Assembly: GCA_945890485.1 (NCBI GenBank)
Contig: CAMDCN010000009.1
Location: forward strand, 124,001-188,000
Direction: 5' to 3'
Length of the DNA stretch: 64,000 nucleotides
From: Candidatus Sulfopaludibacter sp. SbA3
Lineage (GTDB): Bacteria > Acidobacteriota > Terriglobia > Bryobacterales > Bryobacteraceae
Shown here: positions 1 to 8,977 of the stretch, piece by piece
How the letters are laid out: each line of letters opens with the position of its first letter
How positions within the stretch are numbered: the stretch's first letter is position 1
Program-made: the position numbers and the translations under genes
The notes under the pieces: model-generated
The model's input: only the letters and a program-made list of their open reading frames with translations
Told to the model about the DNA's origin: nothing
The model's database searches: none

Positions 1-416
1 AGTTGCGGGTGATCAGCCCTTACTGGGTGTTGTTCGCGAATGCGATCAATTGGGTGGGGGATTCGGCGGCCTACTTTGTCGGCCGGGCCATTGGAAAACG
101 GAAGCTGGCGCCCCGGATTAGTCCCGGTAAGTCGGTGGAAGGGGCGTTGGCTTCGGTGGTGCTGGCGAGCGTGTTTGGTGTGGCATTCGTTAATTATTTT
201 TTGCCGAACACACCGTGGTTTGTGGCCTTGGGGGTTTCCGTGGCGGGAAACGTAGCGGGGCAGATTGGAGACCTGGCGGAGTCCGCACTCAAGCGGGGTG
301 CGGGCGTGAAGGATTCCGGCACGTTACTGCCCGGTCACGGGGGGTGGCTGGACCGCCTGGACTCTAGCCTGTTCTCGATGCCGATTACGCTCTTTGTACT
401 GACGCTAATCGGTTAG
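1..416 (+). CDS. cdsA: Phosphatidate cytidylyltransferase, C-terminal part (5' end outside window)
   Basis: This is the last ~138 codons of CdsA, the inner-membrane enzyme that makes CDP-diacylglycerol from phosphatidic acid and CTP, the branch point of phospholipid synthesis. The reading frame is already open at the window edge, so the true start lies upstream. The family signature is clear: SPGKSVEG near the start, then GDLAESALKR, KDSGTLLPGHGG and WLDRLDS, which together make the CDP-alcohol/cytidylyltransferase signature with its Asp and His residues. Hydrophobic segments flank it. The gene ends 45 bases before the likely start of the next gene. Only the missing N-terminus limits the call. 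Confidence 0.9.
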   Translation, partial: LRVISPYWVLFANAINWVGDSAAYFVGRAIGKRKLAPRISPGKSVEGALASVVLASVFGVAFVNYFLPNTPWFVALGVSVAGNVAGQIGDLAESALKRGAGVKDSGTLLPGHGGWLDRLDSSLFSMPITLFVLTLIG

Positions 417-460
417 ACCCGTTGCACCCGGGGAGTGTGTGTGATATCAAGTCACGCACC

Positions 461-3400
461 ATGAGGTTACCTATACTTCTGTCAGTCGCGGCAGTTCTGC
501 TCGCGCAATCTGAACGAGGAACGATTACAGGGACGGTGAGGGACGCAACAGGCGCGGTAGTGCCTGGGGCGAAAGTCACTTTGACAAATACGGCGATGGG
601 AACCACGAGTACAGCCCCGACCTCTGAATCGGGTGATTATACGGTTCCCGGATTAGCGGTCGGCACGTACATCGTGCGTGTTGAGAAAGACGGCTTTCGC
701 CCGGCGTCGGTTACAGGCCTGGTGCTAAATGCCTCTGCGACCGTTCGGGCGGATACGACCTTGGAAGTGGGGACCTCGCGGCAAGCCGTGGAAGTCTCGG
801 CGTCAGCTCTGGCGCTGGCGACGGAGAACGCCAAGACGAGCGTGACGATTGATAACAAGCTGGTGGATGAGCTGCCGCTTGTGGTTGGCGGCGCGCTGCG
901 TAGCCCGTTCAATCTGGCGGCATTGACGCCGGAGGCGAAGAATCTCGGTGGAGACAACGGGTTCATCCTTGGCGGCGGACAGGCGGCCGGTTACGGCACG
1001 AGTCTGGATGGCGTATCGGCGAATACGTCGCGCGCGTTGTCGATGAGCTGGGTGGCGGTGAACGCGCCCTCAATCGAGGCGGTGACCGAGTTCACGGTGG
1101 ACACGAACGGGTTCAAGGCTGAGTTCGGCCAAGCTACTGGCGGGATCATGAGCTTTGCCTCGAAGTCGGGAACGAACGCCTTCCATGGGACGCTGTATGA
1201 GTTCATGCGGAATGAGGCGTTTGACGCCAATAACTTTTTCAACAATAAGCGGGGAATCCGGCGGCAGATCTATAAGCAGCACGATTTCGGCGGATCGGTT
1301 GGTGGTCCGGTGTGGATCCCGAAACTGTATAACGGCAAGAACAAGACGTTTTTCTTTACGAGCTACGAGGCATTTCGGAATCGCGACGGCGCGGCGGGTG
1401 CCGTGAGGACGGTGCCTACCGAGGAGATGTACAACGGCGACTTTCGGAACTGGGTGAATGCGGCTGGGGTGCAGATTCCGATTTACGATCCGACCAGCCA
1501 GACTACGGCCGCCAACGGAACGGTGACGCGGCAAGTATTTCCCAACAACCAGGTTCCGCGGGCGCTGTTCGACCCGACGGTGGTGCAGGCGCTGGGCGTT
1601 TTCCGTTCGGGCGAGACTCCGCTCCCGAACAACGGGGCGAGACCGGGAACTGTGGACTACGTGACAAACAATTACCTCATCTCCAAAGGCACTGAGGTGC
1701 GTCCGAACACGAAGCTGAGCGTCAAGGGCGACCACGTGTTCAGTGAACGGAGCCGGATTTCGGGCTACTGGGGCTACAATCGGTCGAGCCAGGTTCCCGG
1801 GGTAAACGGCCCGAACGACCTGCCTGGCCTGTTTGTGAATTACAACGACACCACGCGCAATTCCGACGTCTTCCGCGGGAGCTGGGACTTCAATTTCACG
1901 CCGACGCTGTTCAATCACTTCTACGGCGGCGGCAACAACTGGAAGGAAAATCATGACCCGCCACAGGCCACGATCCGGAGCGGTGTGAATTGGAAGGACA
2001 AGGTATGTCTGGGCAACACCCCGAACTGCGACGAAAACCTGATCAACTTCAACTTCTCGAACGGTTATAGCCAGTGGGGCGGCCGCGCAAACAACGGCAG
2101 CGAGAACTTCATCAAGATGTTTGCGGATGACATGACCTGGATCAAGGGCAAGCACACCTGGAAGTTTGGCGGACAGTATCAGGGGCAGTTCTACAATGGC
2201 TTCGGCCGCCAGTGCGTGGCGGGTTGTGTTACGTTCGACTTCAAGAATACGGGCCGGCCGGGTGACACAAATTTTGCGACAGCGGGCGGAAGCCCGGTCG
2301 CGTCGATGCTGTTGGGATATGCCAACAACGGATCGCTGGATACGGTCCGCTATATTGGGCAGCAGTGGCCTTCGTATGCCGGATTTATTCAGGACGACTG
2401 GCGGATTCGGCCGAACCTGATGATCAACCTCGGCCTGCGCTGGGAGACGACGCTGCCGCCAAGGGGTGAGAACGATCATTGGAGCGATTTTTCTCCAGAT
2501 CGGCCGAATCCCGGGGCGGGCGGGCTGCCCGGTGCGTTGATATACGCCGGCACAGGGGAAGGCAAAGAGGGCTCTCGGTCCCTGGCAGGCAGCTACTACA
2601 AGGCCTTCGGTCCGAGATTCGGACTGGCGTACACGCTAAAGCAGAAGACGTCGATTCGCATGTCGTATGGGTTAAGCTACGGCAATATCACGACGGTATT
2701 TGGTTCAACCCATACCTTGGGGTTCACCTTGACGAACTCTTTTCCGGACAACAGCCAGGGCATTCAGCCGAGCTTTCTGGTTCGGAACGGATTGCCGGCG
2801 TGGCAGGCTCCCCCGTTTGTCTCTCCGAGCTTTGGAAACGGACGGGCGATGCCGTGGTGGCAGGGCAGTGAAGCGACCCGGCCGCCGGCCTTCCAGAGCA
2901 TGAACTTCTCGATCCAGCATCAGCTCTCGTCGACCATGGTGATGGAGGTTGGCTACAACGGCAGTTTGGGTAGCCGTTTGCAGGCTGGCTTGCTGGCCTA
3001 CAACGCGCTGCACCCGGATGTCTTGACCCGGTATGGTCCAACCCTCCTGAATTCCCGGATTGATAGTCCGGCTGCGATCGCTGCTGGAATCCGGCCGCCG
3101 TTTGCCAACTTCCAAGCGTTGTGGGGCAACCAGGCAACGGTGCGGCAAGCATTGCGGCCCTATCCGCAGTTTCAGAACATCGACACGGCCGGCGGCGGCG
3201 GTGACCATAGCGGCCACTCCACCTACCACTCCGGAATGCTCCGTTTGGAGAAGCGGTATTCGAGCGGTGTACAGTTTCAGGGCTCCTACGTGTTCTCGAA
3301 ACTGCTGACCGATGCCGATAGCTATTGGGTCGGCGGAGCGGCGATGGACCACTTCAACCGCGGTTTGGAGAAGTCGATTGGTCAGTTCGACGTCACCCAT

Positions 3401-3967
3401 AACATGAAGCTCTCGGGTGTCTATGAACTGCCGTTCGGCAAGGGGAAGGCATTCCTGAACACGAACCCCGTCGCCAATTTCATCCTGGGCGGATGGCGCC
3501 TATCCGCCATCTTCACCGCGTCGAGCGGGCAGCCGCTTCCGCTCGGCACTTCGAACGGACTGCCGCTATTCGCGGGGACCAACCGGCCGATCATTTCGAG
3601 CTATGACGGCTGGCGGCCGGCGACGGCGGGCGACTCGTTCGACCCGGCGGTTGACCGGACGATCCAACCGGCGAGCTTCTTTCCGGCGCAGCCGGCGAAC
3701 GTGATGGGGAACATGACGCGGTACAACCCGAAGTTCCGCTCAAACCCGATCTATGACAACAACCTGTCGTTTGCGAAGTCGTTCCCGATCAAGGAGCAGA
3801 TCCGTCTGGATTTTCGGATGGAGATGTTCAACGCGACGAATTGGGCGCGCTTTAATATGGGCTCGCTGAATTTGCAGGCGCAGAACTTTGGCGTGCTCAG
3901 CAACACGGCGGGAGACCAGGGAAATTCGCCCCGGCAGATTCAGTTTGCCCTGAAATTGTACTTCTAG
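461..3967 (+). CDS. Oar-like TonB-dependent receptor with carboxypeptidase-regulatory-like N-terminal domain
   Basis: A 1168-residue outer-membrane receptor. The frame is open from 422, but the ATG at 461 gives a normal signal peptide (MRLPILLSVAAVLLAQS). After it comes a carboxypeptidase-regulatory-like fold (about residues 17-100; GTITGTVRDATGAVVPGAKV), then a plug-like region (SKSGTNAFHGTLYEF) and a long beta-barrel rich in aromatic alternating strands. The chain ends in LKLYF, an aromatic-terminated final strand typical of outer-membrane barrels. This architecture is heavily expanded in Acidobacteriota and is assumed to import oligosaccharides or other large substrates. No TonB box or substrate can be assigned. 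A second such receptor begins at 63651. Confidence 0.9.
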   Translation: MRLPILLSVAAVLLAQSERGTITGTVRDATGAVVPGAKVTLTNTAMGTTSTAPTSESGDYTVPGLAVGTYIVRVEKDGFRPASVTGLVLNASATVRADTTLEVGTSRQAVEVSASALALATENAKTSVTIDNKLVDELPLVVGGALRSPFNLAALTPEAKNLGGDNGFILGGGQAAGYGTSLDGVSANTSRALSMSWVAVNAPSIEAVTEFTVDTNGFKAEFGQATGGIMSFASKSGTNAFHGTLYEFMRNEAFDANNFFNNKRGIRRQIYKQHDFGGSVGGPVWIPKLYNGKNKTFFFTSYEAFRNRDGAAGAVRTVPTEEMYNGDFRNWVNAAGVQIPIYDPTSQTTAANGTVTRQVFPNNQVPRALFDPTVVQALGVFRSGETPLPNNGARPGTVDYVTNNYLISKGTEVRPNTKLSVKGDHVFSERSRISGYWGYNRSSQVPGVNGPNDLPGLFVNYNDTTRNSDVFRGSWDFNFTPTLFNHFYGGGNNWKENHDPPQATIRSGVNWKDKVCLGNTPNCDENLINFNFSNGYSQWGGRANNGSENFIKMFADDMTWIKGKHTWKFGGQYQGQFYNGFGRQCVAGCVTFDFKNTGRPGDTNFATAGGSPVASMLLGYANNGSLDTVRYIGQQWPSYAGFIQDDWRIRPNLMINLGLRWETTLPPRGENDHWSDFSPDRPNPGAGGLPGALIYAGTGEGKEGSRSLAGSYYKAFGPRFGLAYTLKQKTSIRMSYGLSYGNITTVFGSTHTLGFTLTNSFPDNSQGIQPSFLVRNGLPAWQAPPFVSPSFGNGRAMPWWQGSEATRPPAFQSMNFSIQHQLSSTMVMEVGYNGSLGSRLQAGLLAYNALHPDVLTRYGPTLLNSRIDSPAAIAAGIRPPFANFQALWGNQATVRQALRPYPQFQNIDTAGGGGDHSGHSTYHSGMLRLEKRYSSGVQFQGSYVFSKLLTDADSYWVGGAAMDHFNRGLEKSIGQFDVTHNMKLSGVYELPFGKGKAFLNTNPVANFILGGWRLSAIFTASSGQPLPLGTSNGLPLFAGTNRPIISSYDGWRPATAGDSFDPAVDRTIQPASFFPAQPANVMGNMTRYNPKFRSNPIYDNNLSFAKSFPIKEQIRLDFRMEMFNATNWARFNMGSLNLQAQNFGVLSNTAGDQGNSPRQIQFALKLYF

Positions 3968-4023
3968 ACGATCCATCAGCAGACGAAATGGGGTCCATAA
4001 AATATTCCGTTCGGTTTCTTACG

Positions 4024-4051
4024 GTTACAGGACAGTTTCCGTGGGTATAAT
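4024..4051 (+). promoter_or_regulatory. Candidate sigma70 promoter for glutamine synthetase
   Basis: A perfect TATAAT at 4046-4051 is preceded, 16 bases upstream, by GTTACA at 4024-4029 (4 of 6 matches to TTGACA). It sits in the 150-base gap between the receptor and the glutamine synthetase gene and would leave a leader of about 60 bases. This is the best consensus promoter seen in the window; no nitrogen-regulator site was recognised. Confidence 0.5.
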
Positions 4052-4117
4052 CGAAAATCGGCGGTTGGGCCCCATGTCGTTTGAATTGCCCTCCGTACGT
4101 CTCACCCGAGGAGTTTG

Positions 4118-5548
4118 ATGTCGAACGAACTGCGCAACTTTTTATCGCTCTCGTATGAAGAGCTGGAAGAGTTGAATCTGCATGCCAAGGAGCAACGCAA
4201 GAATCGCGTTCCCGCTCACCAGATTCAAGAGGAGCGTCTGAAGTACCTGACGGACGAGAAGCGGATCAAGGCTGTAACGGTCCTTTTCAGCGACCTCGAA
4301 GGCCGTCTGCACATGCTCGACTATGACAAGAAATTCCTTGTCAATAGCTGGGACAACCTGACCTTCGACGGTTCGTCCATCCGTGGATTCACCGCGCAGC
4401 GCGAGAGCGACCTGCGGCTGGGTATGGACTGGGGCGCCTTCTATTGGGCTCCGGCTGACTACTTCGGCACCGGCAAGGTCCTCGTGTTCGGCGAGGTGAT
4501 CGACAAGGACGGATCTCCGTACGGCGCCGATCTCCGCGGCATTTTGAAGCAGTACGCCAACGGGTTGTACGAGTCGAACGGCTACACGCTGAATGCGGCG
4601 AACGAAATTGAAGGCTTCCTGTTCGAAGGTAAGGACGCTGAGCGCCGCTACCACGAGACGGGCAAGTTTGAATACGTGAACACGGGTGGCTACTACCACT
4701 CGCTGCCCGGCGACCCGCTGCGGCAGTTCATCGACACGAGCGCCGAAGTGCAGCGCGCGATGGGCTTCCAGAACGAGAAGGACCATCCGGAAGTTGCGCC
4801 TTCGCAGTTCGAAATCAACTACAGCTACGGTGACGTGGTGACCGCGGCCGACCAGATTCAGATCTATAAGCTGATCTGCCGGCAGGTGGCGACCAAGATG
4901 GGCTTGACGGCGAGCTTCCTGCCGAAGCCGGTGGTGGGCGTGAACGGCAGCGGCATGCACACCAACGTTTCGGTGATGAAGAACGGCAAGAACCTGATGT
5001 GGGATCCGAAGGGCGAAGAGAAGATTTCGAAGTTCGGCTGGCAGTTCGTCGACAGGATTCTGACGCACGGCAACGACATATGCCTCGCGTTGAATGCTTC
5101 GGTGAACGCTTACCGCCGTCTCGACCCGCACTTTGAAGCCCCGAACCAGATCAAGGCCTCGGCCACCGATCGCGGTTCGATGGTTCGCATCCCGATCGGC
5201 AACGAGAAGAGCTCGCGCGTCGAGGTCCGCTCGGTGGGCCCGGACGCCAATCCATACATGGTTCTCTACTCGGTGTTCAAGACGGGTCTCGACGGCAACA
5301 CGGAGAAGATCAAGAACCTCCGGAGCGCCGACCGTTACCTGCCGGACAACGTCTACAGCGCCATCGAGAACTTCCGGGCGGCCGATTGGACCACGCAGTT
5401 GTTTGGCAAGGATGTGAAGGATCGTTATGCCGATCTGAAGCAGGCCTCGGCCGACCGTTGTGCGCGTCAGTTGGGAACCTTCGTGAAGGCGGCTGAAGTG
5501 CAGTTCCACCACGAAGTCTATAATCAATATCTCTGGAATCAGTTCTAA
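4118..5548 (+). CDS. glnA: Glutamine synthetase, type I-like
   Basis: A 476-residue glutamine synthetase: glutamate + ammonia + ATP to glutamine, in the cytoplasm. The ATG at 4118 is preferred to the TTG one codon earlier because a GAGGAG Shine-Dalgarno precedes it. Family motifs are FDGSSIRGF (N-terminal beta-grasp), NEIEGFLF (metal-binding Glu), KPVVGVNGSGMHTN (ATP/His region), NAYRRLDPHFEAPNQI (flap region) and VEVRSVGPDANPYM. The usual NRSA-type segment reads DRGSMVRIP, and the NLYDLP adenylylation site of enterobacterial GlnA is absent, so control by adenylylation is unlikely. It could be a GlnA paralogue rather than the main enzyme. It stands alone and is followed by a strong terminator. 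Confidence 0.9.
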   Translation: MSNELRNFLSLSYEELEELNLHAKEQRKNRVPAHQIQEERLKYLTDEKRIKAVTVLFSDLEGRLHMLDYDKKFLVNSWDNLTFDGSSIRGFTAQRESDLRLGMDWGAFYWAPADYFGTGKVLVFGEVIDKDGSPYGADLRGILKQYANGLYESNGYTLNAANEIEGFLFEGKDAERRYHETGKFEYVNTGGYYHSLPGDPLRQFIDTSAEVQRAMGFQNEKDHPEVAPSQFEINYSYGDVVTAADQIQIYKLICRQVATKMGLTASFLPKPVVGVNGSGMHTNVSVMKNGKNLMWDPKGEEKISKFGWQFVDRILTHGNDICLALNASVNAYRRLDPHFEAPNQIKASATDRGSMVRIPIGNEKSSRVEVRSVGPDANPYMVLYSVFKTGLDGNTEKIKNLRSADRYLPDNVYSAIENFRAADWTTQLFGKDVKDRYADLKQASADRCARQLGTFVKAAEVQFHHEVYNQYLWNQF

Positions 5549-5568
5549 GACTGGCTCCAGATTTTCAA

Positions 5569-5613
5569 CCGAACGCCCCGGCCTTCCCGCAAAGGCCGGG
5601 GCGTTCGGTTTTT
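5569..5613 (+). terminator. Rho-independent terminator after glutamine synthetase
   Basis: A perfect 17-bp inverted repeat (5569-5585 and 5592-5608) with a 6-base loop is followed by TTTTT at 5609-5613. The stem is very GC-rich. It lies between convergent genes: the opposite-strand POTRA gene ends at 5612, inside the T-run, so the hairpin may also stop transcripts from that side, although no T-run follows it on the minus strand. Confidence 0.9.
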
Positions 5614-6865
5614 ACGGGTTGCCTCGTTTCTTTTCGACCTGTTTGGGTTGGCCTTTGAACTGGATGGTGACGTTGACGATCAGCTTCTTGTCGTCAATGT
5701 CGAGCTTCGGTTCGATAGCGCCGACGCCGTCGAGCAGCCCCTCGTCGTGGATCCTCTGGATGACTCGATTGGGGTAGCCATCGCGGTACGGATCGCCTTC
5801 CTTCAGGCCCCAGAGTTTGCGGACATAGGGCTCGGTAACGATATCGAGTCCGGTGAAGTAGAACTTGCCCATGCGGTACTGCGGTCCCGGCGTGACGTGG
5901 ACGAAGACGGTGACCTGTTTTTTTGTGTCGTCATAGGAGCGCTTCACTTCAGTGGCCGCCTTCATGTAGCCGTTGCCCCGTAAGGCTTGCCGCATCTTGC
6001 TCACGCCTTCGAAGATGAGGCCGAAATTGGCTACTTCATCGCGCTTGAATTCGCCGGCGTCGGCGAGTTCCTGCGGGGCGCCGACGACCTTGACGTCGGC
6101 AAGTTTATACGGCTCGCCTTCGACGACATGGACGACCACGGCGAGGCCATCGACATCGGTGGCGGGCTTCACTTCGATCTTCGGGAAGGCCGCGCGGACG
6201 AGGCCGCGGATTTCATAGAGCGGCTTCACCTGGTTCATCAACTGCTCGCGGAAGTTCTCTTCAATGTAGGGAGTGCCGACGGCGATCGAAGCCATTTTGA
6301 TTTGAAGGTCGGCGACGGGCACCGCGCTGTTGCCTTCGAAGGTGACTTGGGCGATGACGGCGCGGGGCCGGTTTGGCCGGAAGACGATATACGGATCGCC
6401 GGGGCGGTCTCCGTACACACGCCCGATGACCGGGATTTTTAGATGGTCGGAGAGCGTCTTCGAGTACAGCTTCAGGACGTTTTCGGTGGCGGGGAGTTTG
6501 TCGGCGAAGAGCGGGTCCTGCCGGAGCAGCTTTTCAAGTTCGGCCTCCGGTCCGGGCAGTTCTTCGAATTTCCAGGCGAAGACGGTTTCGATTTCGGCCA
6601 CCTCGTAGGTGACGGCATAGCCGCGCAGGTTGGGGCCGGGTTTATAGGAATAGGCGACGCTCGCGAACACGCCGCGGTCGATGAGCCGCTGTTGCGCGGC
6701 GTCGAAATCGGGCTTGTCGACCTTCTGCCCTACGCGAAGGCCGAGCGCTTCGATGACTTTGGATTCCGTCAGGCGTTGGAGCCCGGTGACGCGGATGGCT
6801 TCGATTTCGAAGGAGGCGGCGTGGGCGCACAGGGCGCAAAAAAGAGTGGCTAGAATGGGCCGCAT
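5612..6865 (-). CDS. POTRA-domain protein, BamA/Sam50-like without a barrel
   Basis: A 417-residue periplasmic protein with signal peptide MRPILATLFCALCAHA, starting at the ATG at 6863-6865. The frame stays open far upstream, but that part is antisense to lpdA and is not coding. After the signal come about four POTRA-type repeats: IEAIRVTGLQRLTESKVIEA with RLIDRGVF, AVIAQVTFEGNSAVPVADLQ, YKLADVKVVGAP, and YRMGKFYFTGL. The protein ends in a strand-rich segment and a basic tail (QVEKKRGNP), with no beta-barrel. BamA proteins are roughly twice as long. It may be an accessory POTRA protein of outer-membrane assembly. It diverges from lpdA with 51 bases between starts. Confidence 0.8.
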   Translation of the reverse strand: MRPILATLFCALCAHAASFEIEAIRVTGLQRLTESKVIEALGLRVGQKVDKPDFDAAQQRLIDRGVFASVAYSYKPGPNLRGYAVTYEVAEIETVFAWKFEELPGPEAELEKLLRQDPLFADKLPATENVLKLYSKTLSDHLKIPVIGRVYGDRPGDPYIVFRPNRPRAVIAQVTFEGNSAVPVADLQIKMASIAVGTPYIEENFREQLMNQVKPLYEIRGLVRAAFPKIEVKPATDVDGLAVVVHVVEGEPYKLADVKVVGAPQELADAGEFKRDEVANFGLIFEGVSKMRQALRGNGYMKAATEVKRSYDDTKKQVTVFVHVTPGPQYRMGKFYFTGLDIVTEPYVRKLWGLKEGDPYRDGYPNRVIQRIHDEGLLDGVGAIEPKLDIDDKKLIVNVTIQFKGQPKQVEKKRGNP

Positions 6866-6903
6866 AGGATCTGGGTTTGGGACGGCTCTCCCAACCGCGA
6901 TGT

Positions 6904-6909
6904 TACACT
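6904..6909 (+). promoter_or_regulatory. -10-like element immediately upstream of lpdA
   Basis: TACACT lies 7 bases before the lpdA ATG and no Shine-Dalgarno is present between them. If used, the transcript would start at or next to the ATG, making lpdA mRNA leaderless. No convincing -35 was found at 16-18 bases upstream. Confidence 0.35.
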
Positions 6910-6916
6910 GAAATAA

Positions 6917-8311
6917 ATGGCTTATGATCTGGTAATCATCGGCAGCGGGCCGGGTGGATACTCCGCCGCAGTCCGGGCTGGACAGTACGGTCTCAAGACC
7001 GTGATCATTGAAAAGGCGCCGAAGCTGGGAGGGACTTGTCTGCACGTCGGGTGCATTCCCACCAAAGCGTTGCTGCATAGCGCCGAGGTGTGGGACTACT
7101 TTACGCACGCCGAAGAGCAGGGCGTGAGCTGCGAGAATCCCCGGCTGAACTATCCGGCCGTGTTGCAGCGGAAGACCACCATCATCAACAAGCACGCCAA
7201 GGGCGTGGAGATGTTGATGAAGAAGAACAAGGTCGAGGTGATCTGGGGCTACGGCAAGATCGTCGGGCCGGGCCAGGTGGACGTGGAAACCAGCGAGGGC
7301 ACGCGCCGCCTGGAGACTAAGAACATCATGATCGCCACCGGTTCCGAGGCGCGGATGATTCCGGGCCTGGCGCCGGATGCCGAGCGGATCCTGACCAACA
7401 TTGAGATTTTGAATTTGACTGCCGTGCCGAAGTCGCTGGCGATTATTGGCGCGGGCGCAGTAGGCGTTGAGTTCGCTTCCATCTTCAAGCGGTTCGGCGC
7501 GGACGTGACGGTGCTCGAGATGCTGCCGCGCGTAGTGCCTGTCGAAGACGAGGATGTTTCGAAGGAGCTGGAGAAGTACTTCCGGAAAATTGGCATTCGG
7601 GTGGAGACCGGCGCGAAGGCCGCGAACATTCAGCGGACGGATGAGGGCGTATCGCTCGAAGTGACTCTGGCGAACGGCAAGGTGGAAACACTCAACGTCG
7701 AGAAGTTGCTGATTGCCGTGGGCCGCAAGCCGAACACGGAGTCGATTGGGATCGAGAACACCAAGGCGGAACTGGACCGCGGTTTCATCAAGGTGGGTCC
7801 GGACCAACAGACGGCGGAACCGGGTGTGTTCGCCATCGGCGACGTCGTGGCGGGTACTCCGCAGTTGGCGCACGTGGCGACGGCGGAAGGCATGGTGGCG
7901 GTGGCCAAGATTGCCGGCAAGCGGTTCACTCCGATTAAACGGAACCGCATCCCGGGCGCGACCTACACCGAGCCGGGCATCGGCTCCGTCGGCCTGACCG
8001 AGGCGCAGGCCAAGGCACAGGGCTTCGACGTGAAGGTTGGCAAGTTCCCGTTTGTAGGCAACTCGAAGGCGACGATCCTAGGCCATCACGAAGGCTTTGT
8101 GAAAGTTGTGAGCGACGCCAAGTACGGCGAGATTTTAGGGGTCCACATCATTGGCCCGCACGCCTACGAACTGATTGCCGAAGCCGTCACGGCGATGGAA
8201 TCCGAAGCGACCGTGGATACGATGATCAATACGATTCACGCCCATCCGACGCTGTATGAGGCGTTGGGCGAAGCGTTCAACTCCGTCTACGGGCAGGCAA
8301 TCAACTTCTAA
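6917..8311 (+). CDS. lpdA: Dihydrolipoyl dehydrogenase (E3)
   Basis: A 464-residue flavoprotein that re-oxidises the dihydrolipoyl group of 2-oxoacid dehydrogenase complexes with NAD+. It opens with the FAD-binding Rossmann motif (IIGSGPGGYSAA), followed by the redox disulfide Cys41/Cys46 in GGTCLHVGCIPTKA, an NAD-binding motif (IIGAGAVGVEFASIF), the second FAD motif (VFAIGDVV) and the C-terminal catalytic HAHPTLYEA His-Glu pair. Length is normal. It leads a tight operon with lipB (3-base gap) and the E2 acyltransferase, so it probably serves that complex. It has no visible Shine-Dalgarno. Confidence 0.96.
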   Translation: MAYDLVIIGSGPGGYSAAVRAGQYGLKTVIIEKAPKLGGTCLHVGCIPTKALLHSAEVWDYFTHAEEQGVSCENPRLNYPAVLQRKTTIINKHAKGVEMLMKKNKVEVIWGYGKIVGPGQVDVETSEGTRRLETKNIMIATGSEARMIPGLAPDAERILTNIEILNLTAVPKSLAIIGAGAVGVEFASIFKRFGADVTVLEMLPRVVPVEDEDVSKELEKYFRKIGIRVETGAKAANIQRTDEGVSLEVTLANGKVETLNVEKLLIAVGRKPNTESIGIENTKAELDRGFIKVGPDQQTAEPGVFAIGDVVAGTPQLAHVATAEGMVAVAKIAGKRFTPIKRNRIPGATYTEPGIGSVGLTEAQAKAQGFDVKVGKFPFVGNSKATILGHHEGFVKVVSDAKYGEILGVHIIGPHAYELIAEAVTAMESEATVDTMINTIHAHPTLYEALGEAFNSVYGQAINF

Positions 8312-8314
8312 CGC

Positions 8315-8965
8315 ATGCTGGCTCCCGCTGCTCACCGCACCTGCGACGTCCGCGACCTCGGCGCCATGCGCTGGGGCGCGGCGTACGAGTTGCAGGCGGA
8401 ACTGGTGGGGAAGCGTCAGCGCGGCGAGATTGGCGATCAGTTGTTGCTTGTCGAGCATCCGCACGTGGTGACCATGGGCCGGAACGGTCATGCGTCGAAT
8501 GTGCTGGCGTCTCCGGAAGTACTGGCGGCGACGGGAATCGAATACTACGAAACGAACCGGGGCGGCGACGTGACATATCACGGCCCGGGCCAACTGGTGG
8601 GCTACCCGATTGTCCACTTGAACGAATGGAAGCGCGACGTGCATGCGTACGTGCGGGCGCTTGAAGAGGTGATCATCCGGGCACTGGCCGATTTCGGCGT
8701 GACGGGTGAGCGCGTGGCGGGGGCGACGGGCGTATGGGCCGGCGAGGCGAAGGTGTGCGCGATCGGCGTGCATTTGAGCCGCTGGGTATCCTCGCACGGC
8801 TTCGCGTTGAACGTGGCGACCGACCTCCAATATTTTCAGTACATTGTGCCGTGCGGGCTAACCAAGCCGGTGACGTCGCTGCGCCAGTTGGGCGTGGCCG
8901 CGTCGATGGATGAGGTGAAGTCCGCGGTGTGCCGACGATTTTCAGAAGTTTACGAATACCAGTAG
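8315..8965 (+). CDS. lipB: Octanoyltransferase (lipoyl(octanoyl) transferase)
   Basis: A 216-residue LipB, which moves octanoyl from acyl carrier protein to the lipoyl domain lysine, the first step of endogenous lipoate synthesis. Signature motifs are RGGDVTYHGPGQLVGYPI and GVWAGEAKVCAIGV with the catalytic Lys146, and the catalytic Cys180 in YIVPCGL. The gene is 3 bases after lpdA and 12 bases before the E2 gene, whose lipoyl domain is its expected substrate. LipA, which inserts the sulfur atoms, is not in the window. Confidence 0.95.
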   Translation: MLAPAAHRTCDVRDLGAMRWGAAYELQAELVGKRQRGEIGDQLLLVEHPHVVTMGRNGHASNVLASPEVLAATGIEYYETNRGGDVTYHGPGQLVGYPIVHLNEWKRDVHAYVRALEEVIIRALADFGVTGERVAGATGVWAGEAKVCAIGVHLSRWVSSHGFALNVATDLQYFQYIVPCGLTKPVTSLRQLGVAASMDEVKSAVCRRFSEVYEYQ

Positions 8966-8977
8966 GAGACCACCCGA

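Noticed and set aside
1070-2479. A 469-codon open frame antisense to the Oar-like receptor
   Set aside because: Produced by GC-rich third positions of the receptor; no homology-like motifs or start context.
4142-5527. A 461-codon open frame antisense to glutamine synthetase
   Set aside because: Shadow of the strongly coding plus-strand gene; low-complexity Arg/Val-rich peptide and no ribosome binding site.
6866-7873. Upstream extension of the POTRA gene antisense to lpdA
   Set aside because: The frame stays open but the signal peptide and POTRA domain begin at 6865; the extension reads through lpdA in antisense.
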